Source: Tubulanus polymorphus (lineage: Eukaryota > Nemertea > Palaeonemertea > Tubulaniformes > Tubulanidae). From it: DNA of 64,000 bases. Location of the stretch: contig NC_134033.1 in NCBI RefSeq assembly GCF_964204645.1, positions 13,208,155 to 13,272,154 on the forward strand, written 5' to 3'. Made by a program: the position numbers and the translations under genes. Below the pieces are notes generated by a model. That model worked only from the letters and a program-made list of their open reading frames with translations, had not been told where the DNA came from and made no database searches. Below are positions 1-13,711 of this stretch, piece after piece; position 1 is the first letter of the stretch, and the number at the start of each line of letters is the position of its first letter.

Positions 1-3000
1 AAACCGTTTTTGCTGACGAAGATTATGCTGACCTGCAGCACGCGAAATATCTTTGATCTACACGGATACATGATATTTACCGAAAACCGCTTTCGCGCAC
101 AGAAAGTTTTAGAACTTCTTTTACAGTAACTGCCTCGAGGCATTTTACTAGTGCAGTAACTTTTCTGCAGTTCTGGATCTGCAGCAACTTTAAAAAGACC
201 TACAGACAAAGCCGAGGCTTATTTCAAACTAAGAACCTTCGACGATAGGAAATCTTAATTAGGACAATAGAAAATACCAATTTATGCAGATAATTTCGTA
301 TTCATCATGAAAAATCGATTGTAAACGTTAATTAAGATAGAATCTGAATTTCTAGATTTCTTTAATTCCTGCAGCTCGGAATCGGTTCATAGATTATTGA
401 GACAATATGAGTTTCACTTATGTGATTTATGTAAGGCCCCATACAAAATGGAAGATACCAAAGATATGCAATAGTTTGGTCGCATTCGCTACATGCAGAA
501 TTGCGTATACTATGAATATGCGCTGATATTTGTGTGCCCTCTACAAAACTTGATGAGCTTCTCAGTGGCGGATCCAGGAGGTGTCCATGGGGGTCTGGAC
601 GGTTTAATATGAGAAATAAAAGCTGAATTGATTTGAAGAAAAGAAAAGTATCTTCGTCTTGATTTCATTGCTTGTTTGTAGAATGGATTTGAAGTTGAGA
701 CAAATTGCAGAGAAGGTAAAGAGAAGAGATAAACGCGGATATCCAATGTTCGAACTCATTATATTGATGATGGTTAATCTCTAAAGTTGTCTGTCTGATG
801 CTGGAAAGACTAAACAGGGATGTCCCAGGTTCAAACCCAGATATTGATTCTGCGTGTGTCCAGATGCTGAGTCTTCCCATCTCCTGTGGTTGGTAATACA
901 TTCCAGGGTTATCCAAAAATGATTAATCAGAGCCCAGATTAAGCCGGTAATTAGTCCCGTTGATAATTGATAGAATTAGAAATATAGGTAATCAATACGA
1001 ATTTATACGATGGATACACGATCGCCATCTATTAGAATTTCCAGGAACTAACTGTTTTTACGAATTGAAACTGTATATTCGGTTATCTTAGTCTAGCGCA
1101 CATGCGCCATCTACTAGACAAACATAGGACTGCTGTCGAGCATGAACTAAGATAATTCTATTATTCTCCTACAATTCCCATGCCACGTAGACGGAACAAA
1201 TAATTTGGAGGATACGGACGACCCACTTTTTAGATCCAAGTCCCTTCAAAATTTTGTTTTTTCACATCCCGGAAATATTTTGCCGTATATTGTCCAGAAA
1301 ACGGCCCTCTCAAGCTTCGAATTTCAAAAATTAAGGCTATCTAAGAACTTTCAAGCAATTTCAGAAATACTGGTTAGTCTTCAGCGTTCGGCGGATAAGG
1401 TGCTAAGTATCGGTTTCAGGTTTGTACGGAAATCTCTCCTCCAGGGTATCGGGTCCTGTTACTGAGTTTCTGTTTATTTGGTCGAAATAATATATTGATA
1501 TTTGGGCGGATATCGTGTGGTTTCAATTGGTTTTATTCAGGATTCAACACGCACAAGATGGTTGAATACCCCTTACCGCGGAGTTTCCGATATATGTTTG
1601 ATGTTGGTATGATGCTCTAGTTTTCAGAAGTTACACAATCGCTGCAGCACACGACAGATGACAGAAAATCGTCGCATCGTGCGAACCGTTTTTGCTGACG
1701 AAGATTGTGCTGACCTGCAGCACGCGAAATATCTTTGATCTACACGGATACATGATATTTACCGAAAACCGCTTTCGCGCACAGAAAGTTTTAGAACTTT
1801 TTTTGACGCCTTATAAAACGTTACCATTATGAAACCTAAACAATGCTAACCATTCAGCGTCATTTTACAAACGACAGCCGTAAATCGATGTGCAAAACGT
1901 CACAGGTTTATGTGTACACAAACAAGCTATCTGGCAAAATATTATTGACATAGATGTAGAATGGCTTCCTGTGATTATATAATGACCTACATTTGAACGT
2001 CGAAATGTTATATTGCATTGAATATCATTAGAAGACGTATTGTAATAGTAAAGGATGTATGATTATATCAGAAGCGGCAGGCATAAATAGAAATGATAAG
2101 TAAATCGGATTATTCGGTTAAATGGCGGATGTATACACGATGCAGAAGTCTGATATAAAAGTCAGACCCTGACGTGGGCATGCCGGTGGAATGACGAAGC
2201 TATCTACGATGTGTGTAGGGCCGGCGTGAATTTCATCAGCGGCTACTAGCGGTCAATATGAAAATGTGTAAACATATAATTTCAATATTCAATCGTTTGT
2301 GAAAATATGTTTGATATTAGGAGTATGCAAGTTTCGTGAGATTAGCAATTTATAATAGCATAGCTGTCATATACGGCTCCGTGTCCTCTGATGGCATGTG
2401 TATTAGGTGACAATTCAATTCAATTCTTTATTGATCCTTATTACATTGAAATTCCGGGATAAAATTCCCAAATTCAATAAATACAAATTTTAAAATAAAT
2501 TAATACAACATACATGACACACGGGTAATTCATACAGAACAACATAAGCATGTTATTTTAAATGACAATGTCTACTTCAACCCACCCAGACTCAAGACTC
2601 TAGGATATCGAGTGACAGCCAAACCCGTGGCCCGGGACCGGGCCGGCTGGCTAGGCCACACATGCTCGAAGTCATGATGAAGCAGACATCAGAAGAGCTC
2701 TTTCTTCATCCATGGAGGCAATGAAGTTGCAGACCAGCTTAGAGGCATAAGTAAATGAAGTCGGTCGCAAGTTCGCGATCAATTATTGAGAATTTTCAAT
2801 AAAAAAATTTAAACCACTACTAGAGTCGAAGACCTGTATCATCTACCCAATCGCCAAATCTCATCATTCCCCAAATTTCTTAAAACTTCGATTTCAAATT
2901 TGCAATTCCACAAGCTTAGCCCAGAAATTCTACATTTTTTCCCAGGCGTCAAATAATTTTCTAAAATTAATTTTCTTGTTTACAGTAACTGCCTCGAGGC

Positions 3001-5072
3001 ATTTTACTACTGCAGTAACTTTTCTGCAGTTCTGGATCTGCAGCAACTTCAAATAGACCTACAAAGCTGAGGCTTATTTCAATCTAAGGATTCGACGATA
3101 GGAAATCTTAATTTGGACAATAGAAAATACCAATTAATGCAGATTATTTCGTATTCATCATGAAAAATCGATTGTAAACGTTAATTAAGACAGAATCTGA
3201 ATTTCTTGATTTCTTTAATTCCCGCAGCTCGGAATCGGTTCATAGATTATTGAGACAATATGAGTTTCACTTATGTGATTTATGTAAGGCCCCATACAAA
3301 ATGGAAGATACCAAAGATATGCAATAGTTTGGTCGCATTCTCTACATGCAGAATTGCGTATACTATGAATATGCGCTGATATTTGTGTGCCCTCTGCAAA
3401 ACTTGACGAGCTTCTCAATGGCGGATCCAGGAGGTGTCCATGGGGGTCCGGACGGTTTACTATGAGAAATAAAAGCTGAATTGATTTGAAGAAAAGAAAA
3501 GTATCTTCGTCTTGAGTTCATTGCTTGTTTGTAGAATGGATTTGAAGTTGAAACAAATTGCAGAGAAGGTAAAGAGAAGAGATGAACGCGGATATCCAAT
3601 GTTCGAACTCATTATATTGATGATGGTTAATCTCTAAAGTTGTCTGTCTGATGCTGGAAAGACTAAACAGGGATGTTCCAGGGTACAAACCCAGATATTG
3701 ATTCTGCGTGTGTCCAGATGCTGAGTCTTCCCATCTCCTGTGATTGGTAATACATTCCAGGGTTATCCAAAAATGATTAATCAGAGCCCAGATTAAGCCG
3801 GTAATTAGTCCCGTTGATAATTGATAGAATTAGAAATATAGGTAATCCATACGAATTTATACGATGGATACACGATCGCCATCTATTAGAATTTCCAGGA
3901 ACTAACTGTTTTTACGAATTGAAACTGTATATTCGGTTATCTTAGTCTAGCGCACATGCGCCATCTACTAGACAAACATAGGACTGCTGTCGAGCATGAA
4001 CTAAGATAATTCTATTCTCCTACAATTCCCATGCCACGTAGACGAAAAAATTATTCGGGGGATACGGACGACCCACTTTTTAGATCCAAGTCCCTTCAAA
4101 ATTTTGTTTTTTTCACATCCCGGAAATATTTTGCCGTAAATTGTCCAGAAAACGGCCTCTCAAGCTTCGAATTTCAAAAATTAAGGCTATCTAAGAACTT
4201 TCAAGCAATTTCAGAAATACTGGTTAGTCTTCAGCGTTCGGCGGATAAGGTGCTAAGTATCGGTTTCAGGTTTGTACGGAAATCTCTCCTCCAGGGTATC
4301 GGGTCCTGTTACTGAGTTTCTGTTTATTTGGTCGAAATAATATATTGATATTTTGGCGGATATCGTGTGGTTTCAATTGGTTTTATTCAGGATTCAACAC
4401 GCACAAGATGGTTGAATACCCCTTACCGCGGAGTAACCGTTATATGTTTGATGTTGGTATGATGCTCTAGTTTTCAGAAGTTACACAATCGCTGCAGCAC
4501 ACGACAGATGACAGAAAATCGTCACATCGTGCAAACAGTATTTGCTGACGAATGTGCTGACCTGCAGCACACGAAATATCTTTGATCGTCACGGATACAT
4601 GATATATACCGAAAACCGCTGTCGCGCACAGAAAGTTCTAGCACTTTTTTTACAGTAACTGCCTCGAGGCATTTTACTACTGCAGTAACTTTTCTGCAGT
4701 TCTGGATCTGCAGCAACTTCAAATAGACCTACAAAGCTGAGGCTTATTTCAATCTAAGAATCTTCGACGATAGGAAATCTTAATTAGGACAATAGAAAAT
4801 ACCAATTTATTCAGATTATTTCGTATTCATCATGAAAAATCGATTGTAAACGTTAATTAAGGCAGAATCTGACAATATGAGTTTCACTTTTCGTATGTGA
4901 TAAACGTTAGGCCCCATACAAAATGGAAGATACCAAAGATATGCAATAGTTTGGTCGCATTCGCTACATGCAGAATTGCGTACACTATGAATATGCGCTG
5001 ATATTTGTGTGCTCTCTGCAAAACTTGACGAGCCTCTCAGTGGCGGATCCAGGAGGTGTCCATGGGGGTCTG
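1..5072. repeat. Tandem array of a ~1.67-1.68 kb repeat (two full units plus a partial third)
   Basis: The sequence at the window start recurs near 1684 and again near 4533. Unit 1 is about 1-1682. Unit 2 is about 1683-4530 and is lengthened by an insertion at 1805-2978. Unit 3 runs from about 4531 to 5072 and is cut short. The copies differ by scattered substitutions and small indels. Each full unit carries the same short open frame (1205-1465 and about 4031-4315) ending in the same residues. I do not recognise that frame, and it is probably not a gene. A stretch reading TGGCGGATCCAGG occurs in each copy, and its reverse complement appears near 25546. This short sequence resembles the termini of some DNA transposons. 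The array probably continues left of the window. Confidence 0.9.
1805..2978. mobile_element. 1.17 kb insertion inside the second tandem unit
   Basis: Units 1 and 3 read straight from the A/T-rich run after AGAAAG into TTTACAGTAACTGCC. Unit 2 is interrupted at exactly that point by about 1.17 kb of unrelated sequence. The insert carries no long open frame and no clear terminal repeat. Its distal part (about 2408-2560) is A/T-rich and resembles the 3' end of a retroelement, but I cannot name a family. The insertion point lies in a T-run, so a target duplication cannot be read with confidence. Confidence 0.6.
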
Positions 5073-5286
5073 ACAAGCTCCCATCAGAATTTCATTTGCA
5101 AAAAAAATCAAAATCCCTCTCATCTAATGTTGCTGATTTGCGTTTTGATTACGAAATGCAAATTTAAAAAAGAATATTAGATTTTTGAAATAAAAGATAT
5201 TTGAAATAAAAAATGAAAATATTTGCTGAATGGAAATTCGTATGGGAACATATCTGCTCGTGTAAAACCCGGAGCCAGTATTACAG

Positions 5287-5372
5287 GCCGGTATTACCTT
5301 TAACTCGGGGGCTCACTTAATTCATTTTCAATTTAATTAGCCCTCGGGTTAAAGGTACCGTAATACCGGTCT
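5287..5372. repeat. Short hairpin (MITE-like) element
   Basis: An arm reading GGCCGGTATTACCTTTAACT is followed after about 30 bases by its near-exact reverse complement ending ACCGGTCT. This makes an 86-bp foldback just upstream of the receptor gene. There is no coding capacity. Confidence 0.7.
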
Positions 5373-5682
5373 ATAAAACATGTGTGTTGTGTACATGTAT
5401 AATGATTATACGTTTAACTCAAATAGGGGCATTTGTTTTATGATCGGTTTGCACAAACCGTCTCGGTTCGTAAGAAAATCGTCTTTGTTCATATCGGTTT
5501 ACAACCTGGTTTTGATAAACCAGTGTCTTTGTTTAGGCGTAAACCTAAACGGTTTGCATAAAACGCCTAAACCGTTGTTTTTCCTTATTCCTCTGTTTCG
5601 TTTGTCACGCTGTTTTCATATAGATTTGGTAATTATCCGTTCAACCTGACCATAATGAGCTATTCCCGAGTGGCAGGACGCC

Positions 5683-5822
5683 ATGAGTTTTTTTTTAATT
5701 TTCATAATCCAATTCATTAACCGCAAACTAATATGAGATACACAAAAAGAAATGAATTTTGTGTATCTCATATCATTTTCCTGTTAATGAATTGGATAAG
5801 ATGAAAATTGAAAAAAACTCAT
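5683..5822. repeat. Long hairpin (MITE-like) element
   Basis: The outer arms ATGAGTTTTTTTT and AAAAAAACTCAT, the middle arms TAATCCAATTCATTAAC and GTTAATGAATTGGATAA, and the inner arms ATATGAGATACACAAAA and TTTTGTGTATCTCATAT pair across about 140 bp. Such a near-continuous foldback is typical of a non-autonomous DNA transposon. It lies about 220 bp upstream of the receptor start codon, so it could sit in or near the promoter. Confidence 0.75.
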
Positions 5823-6044
5823 TAGTAATGAGTGAACAAACTAAAACTAGACGAACTGCGAAAATCAAGAATTTCTTCTGTTGCGTCATCATTTTTTTCT
5901 TTTCGTTGAATTTGTAACGTACGCGTGTTTACTAGAATCATTTGAAGATTTTCCGACTCGACAGCACGAATTTTCTGATTGGACCTGATTTGACCAATAA
6001 ACGATTCGATAAAGCTTGGCAAATTTCTTCATCGTGTCACAGTG

Positions 6045-9000
6045 ATGTTGTTCGGTATGGAGCAGCGACTAAGAGCGCTGTTTACGGCGTCGCTGATCGT
6101 CCGTCATGTTTTCATCGCACGCGCTGATCGCGCAGACTCTATCGAGGAATCGTCTGTGACGGTAAGCTCGTCTTGTAACGACACTTGGTACCCCGTTGAT
6201 TCTACGTCCGGTTACATCGTTTCACCGAATTATCCGTCGTTAACGCGCGGTGTTGAATGTGGTTGGTTCATCAACAGCTCTTTACCGGGGACTTTTCACT
6301 CCCAGGCATACTACAACATCGAGCCGTCAATATTCTGCAGTGATAACTACCTTCTCTTTGAGTCTGATAACAGATTCTGTGGTGATGGAAAACATGAAAT
6401 TCACCGTAACAACTGGATCTCGTTGATGTTTAGGAGTAACGTCGATGGTGCGCGAGGTAGTCGGGTTTATATCATATATCGTTATGAACGAAGCCGATTG
6501 AAAATAAGTCACAACTGCGGGAAATATAATCTTAAAATGAATGAATTGGAAACGTCGACAGGATACAAATACACTATAAGCCGAATAAAGATTTGTCAAT
6601 TGTTTATGGAATGGATCGGAATACCAGATGGTTTTGCTATGAACCTGACTTTATGCAAGTTAACTCTTATTCTACAACCAGCTGCTGATCCAGCGACGAC
6701 TCTAAATATCTATGACGGATGGAAAACCAGTGAACCTATAGCTCTTGTGCGAGAACAAGCCGGACATCCACCTTCATCATTTTATACGAAAACAAATAAT
6801 GTCATCATCTCTTTACTATATCATCGAGTGTGGAGATGTCAGTTACAGCTTTTAGTTCGGATGTACAAAATATCAGATTGGAACGTCTCTAATCCGTTGA
6901 TTCAGATCTCTAATAACGAATCGGGAGTGCTCATTCCCGGTGACAAGAGTTTACACGTAATAACTCGATCAAAACACTTACACTGCTGGTCTATCTCAGT
7001 GCAGGTGTTACAGTACGTCGTCTTCAACTGGACACGTGATCTCGTCACGTCCGGTGATGTCATTGGTGTCTATAAACTAGAAGGTTTACGCGTTGTAGGA
7101 ACAGATATTCTACTTGGTTACAACTACCTGGAATCACTAGGCGTCAAATCTGACGGATTTCTCGTCATATTGTGCGTTTTAATGAGGGCTGATGTTATGA
7201 TGTCGAAACCGGAAATATTCTACAAAATGAATTCGCTATCAATCGTTGATCTTCATGTTGGGACATTTGTGGTAAGTGCTGTGGTAAGAACTGTGCCGGT
7301 TTTGGCGGAGTCTACTGTAGTTTGAAATGTTTGCATGTTTTACAATAATTGACGATATGGAACACATGACATTTTTTGCTGTTACAGGTAACGCAACCCA
7401 TGGAATGTATGTATTCCTGGGGACTATTGCCGCTCGTAAAAAGAAAAACGTTTACGTATCGAGTGACTAATCTTAAGTTGAAATCGAGAATGGATATCAC
7501 CGAAAAACAATTCCAACTTACCGTGTTATCAGAGAACTGCGAGCGAGCTGGATTTTACATATATGACGGTGGAAGTTTCACAGCTCGACGCTACGGTCCG
7601 TATTGTCCAGGTTTAAAGTCATTTGCCCGTGATGTCGTCAGTCTGATTACATCAGATGGATCGGTAACTATAGTAGCGTACGCTTATAACTGGGATGGTC
7701 AGTTAGTAACCGAAAAGACATTTTCACGATGTATCATGTTTCGCGCTACTGACTGTGACGGGTATGTTTTAAAGGAGGGAGAACACCAGATCAATGTGAC
7801 GTCACACTGTGTCGTGATTACACCGGAAAACCGACGCCTTCCTTTGAGAAATATTTATGTATTATCAGAACACGAATATCAAATTGACCGATGCGTTCCA
7901 GAACATGTTCACGCAGTGTGCAGATCCTATATGGATATCGACAGTAGCCTTATTGAAGGTGGAAATCTAGTACTAAACAAAGTAAATCTGAAAATGCTTT
8001 ATCCATTTTTGACTTCTGCCCGAATAGTCAAACTGAGACGGAAGTGCTACGGATTAAGAAAGGCTGGATATGACTGGAACAATGAGGTGTGCGGGCTCGT
8101 ACAGTCACCGAACTACCCAGCACCTGCAGGAAACACTGCTCAGGCGATATTCTATGCAGTATATTATAGATATGATCAAAGTCGATTTCGTTATTACAAA
8201 TTCATAATTAAAAACATTGAAATGATTGAATGCGTTAAACGATCCCAATACGATAAAGATTCAGTATCGTTCATACAACAGATCCAGACAACTGAACTCA
8301 GACAAAAATTATGTGGACGTCACGCCGGGCATACACTTCACAGTTTGATCACTATCCAACATAAGTTTCAGGTGAAAGATAGAATTCCAACATTTCGAAT
8401 ACAATACATTCTAGAAGAAACGCTACCATTAACCGAATACGAGAAAGCATGCAAATCGGGATTTCTTGATTCGGGAATTTCCTGCATAAAATACATCAGA
8501 GATAAACGTCTGAATTGGGAGAACGCTGAATTGTACTGTAGACAGAAATACACGGGACATCTACTCAGTATCAACTCAGAACAGGAAATGATTTCTATCA
8601 AAACATTATTCGCTACGAAACTTCTTAAAAATGCATATTCACAGAAAGCGCTTATAATGATGATTGGATTAAAATATCAGGTACACGTATTTTCCAAAAT
8701 TTTATTGAATGAAATTTCATTTCCATAATTTTTTTATCGTTTATTTTCGAACTCATTTTCAGCAAAATACTGGTTATTATACGTGGACTGATGGGAAACC
8801 ATTGAGCTACACAGAGTGGTTCAAACCTGCAATTAACGAAACGATACCAGAAGTTATTCGAGGATTGATATCTCCAGACAGAAAACAACCGTTAAATGAC
8901 GTCAATATGCCGTGTACGGCGATGATTCTGAACAACCCACGTGGTTCTGCCAACTGGGTTCGATATCCATGCGTGATTGAAGAGGTTCACACAAGTTTCA

Positions 9001-11996
9001 TTTGTGAAACCGAAAGAATCAACTTAAATGAAAATATAACAGGAAAGAATTCCGTGAAAAGTGAATTTTCAAGTCCAGTAGTATCACCAACAGATATAAA
9101 CACGACTTGTAAAATCGGTTGGTTAGGCATAGCTGGACGATGTTATCAAATACTGACAAAATGGAACATGAACAAAATTTTAGATATCGTAAGTGCAAGG
9201 AGAATGTGCAACAGCATTAGTGGTGAAATAGGTATTATGCAGGATCTGATGCATGCCAAAACGTTGATTGGTAGATTTCGTTATCAGCACCAATATGGCG
9301 CTATTCTAACGAAGAATTTCAATAATCAGTTGAGGGCAATAAAACCAATAGTAACCAGAAATGAAACTACTTATGACCTATCGGTTAACTTCGCCTTGGT
9401 ATTGATACCCGGGGTAAATCTGAGAGATACAACGCATTCTGTTTTGTGTTCATATAATGTCACCGGTGAAGAGTTAGCTTCTATAAGCGGTTGTAAATCG
9501 TGGCAGTTTGAATGTAACGATCAAAGATGTATCAGCGACCATCGCGTATGTGATACCAGACACGACTGTCGACACGGTGAAGATGAACTGAATTGTACGG
9601 ATATGAATCTACACAGTCAGTTTCAGTGCTATGATAATAAGATTGTATCAATAAGTGGTTTTTGTGATTTCATACAGGATTGTGTGGATCGTTCTGATGA
9701 GAACTCGTGTTTTCATCCGTCGTGTTTGGCTGAACAATTTCGTTGTAGTAGTGGTCAATGTGTCAACAGGTCTAACAGGTGTGACGGAGTCACTAATTGT
9801 AAGGACGGCTCCGATGAAATGGAATGCACCGTTGAACTGTGTCAGGGGTTTCTGTGTAATAGTGAAGACTGTATCAGTACTCAGTTGTACCAGGATGGTG
9901 TCGTGGATTGTAGTGGAAGCCTTGAAGAAGATGAATTAGTAACAACTACTAATATTACAGTGAATCCTACGGTTCGTTGCAATGGTGAAAACCACTGTAC
10001 GACTAAATTCACAAATCTCTGCACAGAATCGGATGAACAAAGATGTTCCTTCGATTCCCCTCATTGTTATTCTAGACGTCACAGATGTATTTTAGAAAGA
10101 ATGGATAATATTTACCCAGTTTGTAGAAATCTTGAGCACGTATTGAAATGTGAAAAATTTGAATGTCCATCTAGTACTGTAAAATGTCCAACATCGTATT
10201 GTATACCGATCAGACAGGTGTGCGATGGTCGATCAGATTGTCCTAATTCAGAAGATGAACAAAACTGCGAGACATTTTCATGTCCAGGAATGTTTAAATG
10301 TGGTCTTGAAAATCGATGTATTCCACAATCTGAAGTTTGCGATGGTGTCATAAATTGTAAACGTACAACTGATGACGAGGCTTTCTGTAACGTCTCGTGT
10401 CTCAGAAGTTGCAAATGTCAAGGTTATTTGATAGATTGTGGAAATGCTGGTTTAACAGATATTACTCGTCTTTTCTCGGCATCAACTCGAGTTCTCAATC
10501 TGTCTTGTAACAAAATTATCTTGGACACGACGACATTTTTTTCATACGTCTATCTTCGTATGCTCAACATATCCTCCAATGAATTGTCTTATCTTTTGCC
10601 AAATACGTTTTCAAGCCTGCACAATCTATTTACACTAGACTTTACATATAATAATATAACAACATTATCAACAAATACATTCACTGGTTTGTATAGTTTG
10701 AAAGAATTATTCATATCTGGGAACCCTCTGCGTCTTTTAGAGGTAGATACCTTTCAAGATTTGAAATCGCTGAAAATTCTTGATCTTCAAGGACTTTCCT
10801 TGTCGGTGCTTGGTATGAATGTATTTCGAGGTTTATTAACATTACAGTCGTTGAATATCAGCCGTAACAGAATCCATTATATTTCGCTTTACGCATTTTC
10901 CGGGTTAGCTACACTTGAAACACTTGATATAACCAACAATTACGAAGTTATTTCTGTCAACCGAAAGGTTTTTCAAAATCTGACAGCATTAGTCTTTTTA
11001 ACGTCTGATGCTTACAAATTTTGCTGCATGGCACCGAATGTTGACCACTGCCTTCCTGAAGCTGATCAATTTTCCTCCTGTTCTGATCTGATGGGTAACA
11101 CAGTCCTAAGAGTTATCATTTGGGTTATCGCTACATTCAGTTTCTTTGCTAATGGAATTGTCATTTCTCTTCGTGTTCATGCAATTCGATTCTCTTCCTC
11201 AAATCCATCTTCAAACATCATTATCGTCAATGTTGCTCTGTGTGATTTCCTGATGTCTGTATATTTGTTCTTGATCGCTGGAGCTGATTACAATTATAAA
11301 GGTATCTACTTTCTCCACTCAGATTCATGGACGGACAGTTTGTTTTGTCGTCTTGCTGGGATCTTGGTGTCCATATCTTGCGAAGGTTCGTTGATATTTC
11401 TGCTCATCATGACGCGTTATAGATTTTCCAATATTGTGAATCCATTTTCTGGGAACCGCGTCGTATCACATGTGTCCATGATTTGCGGTCTATGTTGGCT
11501 TGTCTTTGGTGTTATTGCAGCACTACCACTTGTACCTTTCCCATACTTTGGAAACAATTTCTATGGTACTACTGGAGTTTGTTTACCAATGAATTTGATT
11601 TCAATTGATGTCAACGCCTGGCAATATTCGTTTGCTATTTTTTCTATTTCGAACTCTGTAATACTTGCTACAATAATGGCGACCTATGCACAAATGTACA
11701 GACTCGTATCTGGAAGCAGATCTGGTTCGGGTAGAGCTGATCCTACCGAGCTGATTTTGGCACGCAGGAGTTTGGTGATAAATCTCTGTAATCTATTTTG
11801 CTGGCTGCCGATAATTACCGTTCAGTTTTGCGCGGTATTTCGTGTAGAAATACCGAATCAGGTGGCGGCTTGGTTGGCGATTCTTTTCTTACCGATCAAT
11901 TCGTCCCTGAATCCACTTCTTTACACCATACTGACTATTGATTTGAAATCCATTCTGGCGAAGACTAAACGCCGCCCAAATCAACTGGACACATAA
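6045..11996 (+). CDS. CUB / C-type lectin / LDLa / LRR seven-transmembrane receptor (GRL101-like)
   Basis: Exons are 6045-7271, 7388-8680 and 8763-11996. All junctions are phase 0 with GT-AG ends, giving about 1917 aa. The first ATG (6045) precedes a hydrophobic signal-like stretch. Residues ~45-150 read as a CUB domain (SPNYPS, then a Cys-Gly-Trp). Further CUB-like segments follow, with a second clear SPNYP near residue 650. A C-type lectin domain (~763-920, with WTDGKPLSY) spans intron 2, and a degenerate second lectin-like segment follows. About six LDL-receptor class A repeats occupy ~1084-1385, some lacking calcium-binding acidics. A cysteine cap and about six leucine-rich repeats lead to a hinge containing SSCSDLMGNTVLR, typical of leucine-rich-repeat GPCRs. 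Seven helices start at ~1622. Helix 7 has NPLLY, but the usual DRY/ERW site is TRY. LDLa plus LRR plus rhodopsin-type helices match snail GRL101, while the CUB/lectin head is extra. Role is inferred: a surface receptor for an extracellular protein or glycan. The ligand is unknown. Confidence 0.93.
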
Positions 11997-12204
11997 AGAA
12001 AAAATCACTTACGGCCGGGGTAGCATGTATTGCCCAAACGCACCCACTTCACTAATATTCTATCCTAGTTCTTTGGTACTGGTGCTATTCGTTATGATGA
12101 TGTATGTTTACGTCTCCTAGTATATATATATATTAGTTAGTTTGATAAGTCGTATAATCTGCTATACTCTGATATCAGTCTCTCGATCAGTATATAAGTT
12201 ATGG

Positions 12205-12275
12205 GACCTCCTCCCTCGGCAGGGATTCGAACCTTATGGAATCGCTACACTAATCGCCACGGTATCGAAACCTGG
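12205..12275 (-). repeat. tRNA-like promoter boxes, possible SINE fragment
   Basis: Read on the minus strand, the segment carries an A-box-like TGGCGATTAGTG and, about 28 bases on, a perfect B box GGTTCGAATCC. The flanks do not fold into a full cloverleaf that I can draw, so a tRNA-derived SINE fragment is more likely than a functional tRNA gene. Confidence 0.4.
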
Positions 12276-13545
12276 CAAATTTCTCGGAAGAACAATAAAT
12301 GGAAAAGCCCGGGCTAAAATAAAACGGGATTTCCGATTGGCTAATACTGACATCATTGGCTAGCTTAATGAATGGACTGGTGGGCGCTGAGCGGGAACCT
12401 GTCCGCCCAAGAAATCGTAGGCGATGTAATAGACCAACGAAGGGTTTGCGGCCAGGGTTTGTATTGGCGTGAGCTCGAGCGGGCTGCAATCAAAACCTGT
12501 CAAGCGACTGACAAGCGAGGATGATGGGCAGAACGAACACCATTCGTGTTATTCATAAAATTATCGTTATATATATATTCACAATTTAAGTAGGCAAATT
12601 ATAGCAAATCACATGTTGCTGAAATATCCTCTTAATCTTTGATTCAGTCCTCACAGTTGTGCTGCCCCAATCTAGGAAAACATTTTCGGGTAAACTCATG
12701 AATTCTTTATTTTAGACATTAAACCAGATAATCACGAATCCAGGCTACGGACAAATCTTATGTACTTCGATTTAAACAAAGATTTCTGTAAATTCGACTG
12801 CCTATCACACATCTTCACATATTCGAATTCAATATCAAACAACCTTTATGGTTTCCGGCAGGTCTGGAGGGTTTGTAATGGACACCAAATGAAAACAATA
12901 CAAACGAAAAAGCAAATCAAATAGATAACAAAGTGGATCAAATTCCTCGTTTTGGCGTAGGCGCCTGAATGGAACCTTGTTTTGGGTGGGGGGTGCCCAA
13001 ACGAAGTTCCATACTTGTCTAATGCGCTCTAGCGTTAATTAATTTGCTTATTAGGAATTTTGCGTGTATGGCTATAATCATGGCGAACTTTTCTGCGCCT
13101 TTACAAATATATATTTTATTTTTGCTTCTGATTGTGGTATCAAAATTCGTACGTTTGCTTGCATTAGACATATCAAAACTGTATTTCATCCAAGGCCGTA
13201 TGTTAGACGTAAATTCTGATAGTTGATTGCCATTAAAGTTAATTCTAAAGCAACACTCGTTTCAAAGACATAGAATCATAACCAGGATAGCATATTTTCG
13301 ACATCATAATTAATTAGCTTTATTTCATAGAATACATTCGTCCCTATTTGTGGCAGTCATCGCGTTCCTCGAAGATTTCAATTCTCCGACGAGTTGTTAA
13401 GGATGTTGAAATGCTAACTACTGTATCGTCATCCTTCTTTAATGAAATCTTTGAATATTTGCACGAGCTATACACCAATACAACGTCCAATACATTTCAC
13501 ATTCATGATCCTTTTTTATCACGCATATATGTAACAGCTTACCGT

Positions 13546-13711
13546 AGGGCCTACGACGCAGGGAAACACAGAAACACACGGAAGCAATGTTTCATCTCGG
13601 AAACGATGTTCACGAAACTATGTTTCTAGTTTCTCGTAAACGACACGAGAAAACGCTCGGAAACATATTTCTTCTGTTTTCGTGTTTCTCGGCTTCGTGT
13701 GCGTTGGGCTT
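13546..13711. mobile_element. Short terminal-inverted-repeat element
   Basis: The right end reads GTGTGCGTTGGGCTT and the left end GGGCCTACGACGCAGG, with internal segments rich in GGAAAC and GTTTC that pair with each other. The same end, AAGCCCAACGCACACGG, recurs at about 42674 in the opposite orientation. That points to a family with at least two copies here. Confidence 0.5.

Noticed and set aside
1205-1465. Short open frame conserved between tandem units (also about 4031-4315)
   Set aside because: Conservation follows from the whole unit being duplicated. The start differs between copies and no domain is recognisable.
12205-12275. Functional tRNA gene
   Set aside because: The A and B boxes are present, but no acceptor stem or full cloverleaf could be paired.
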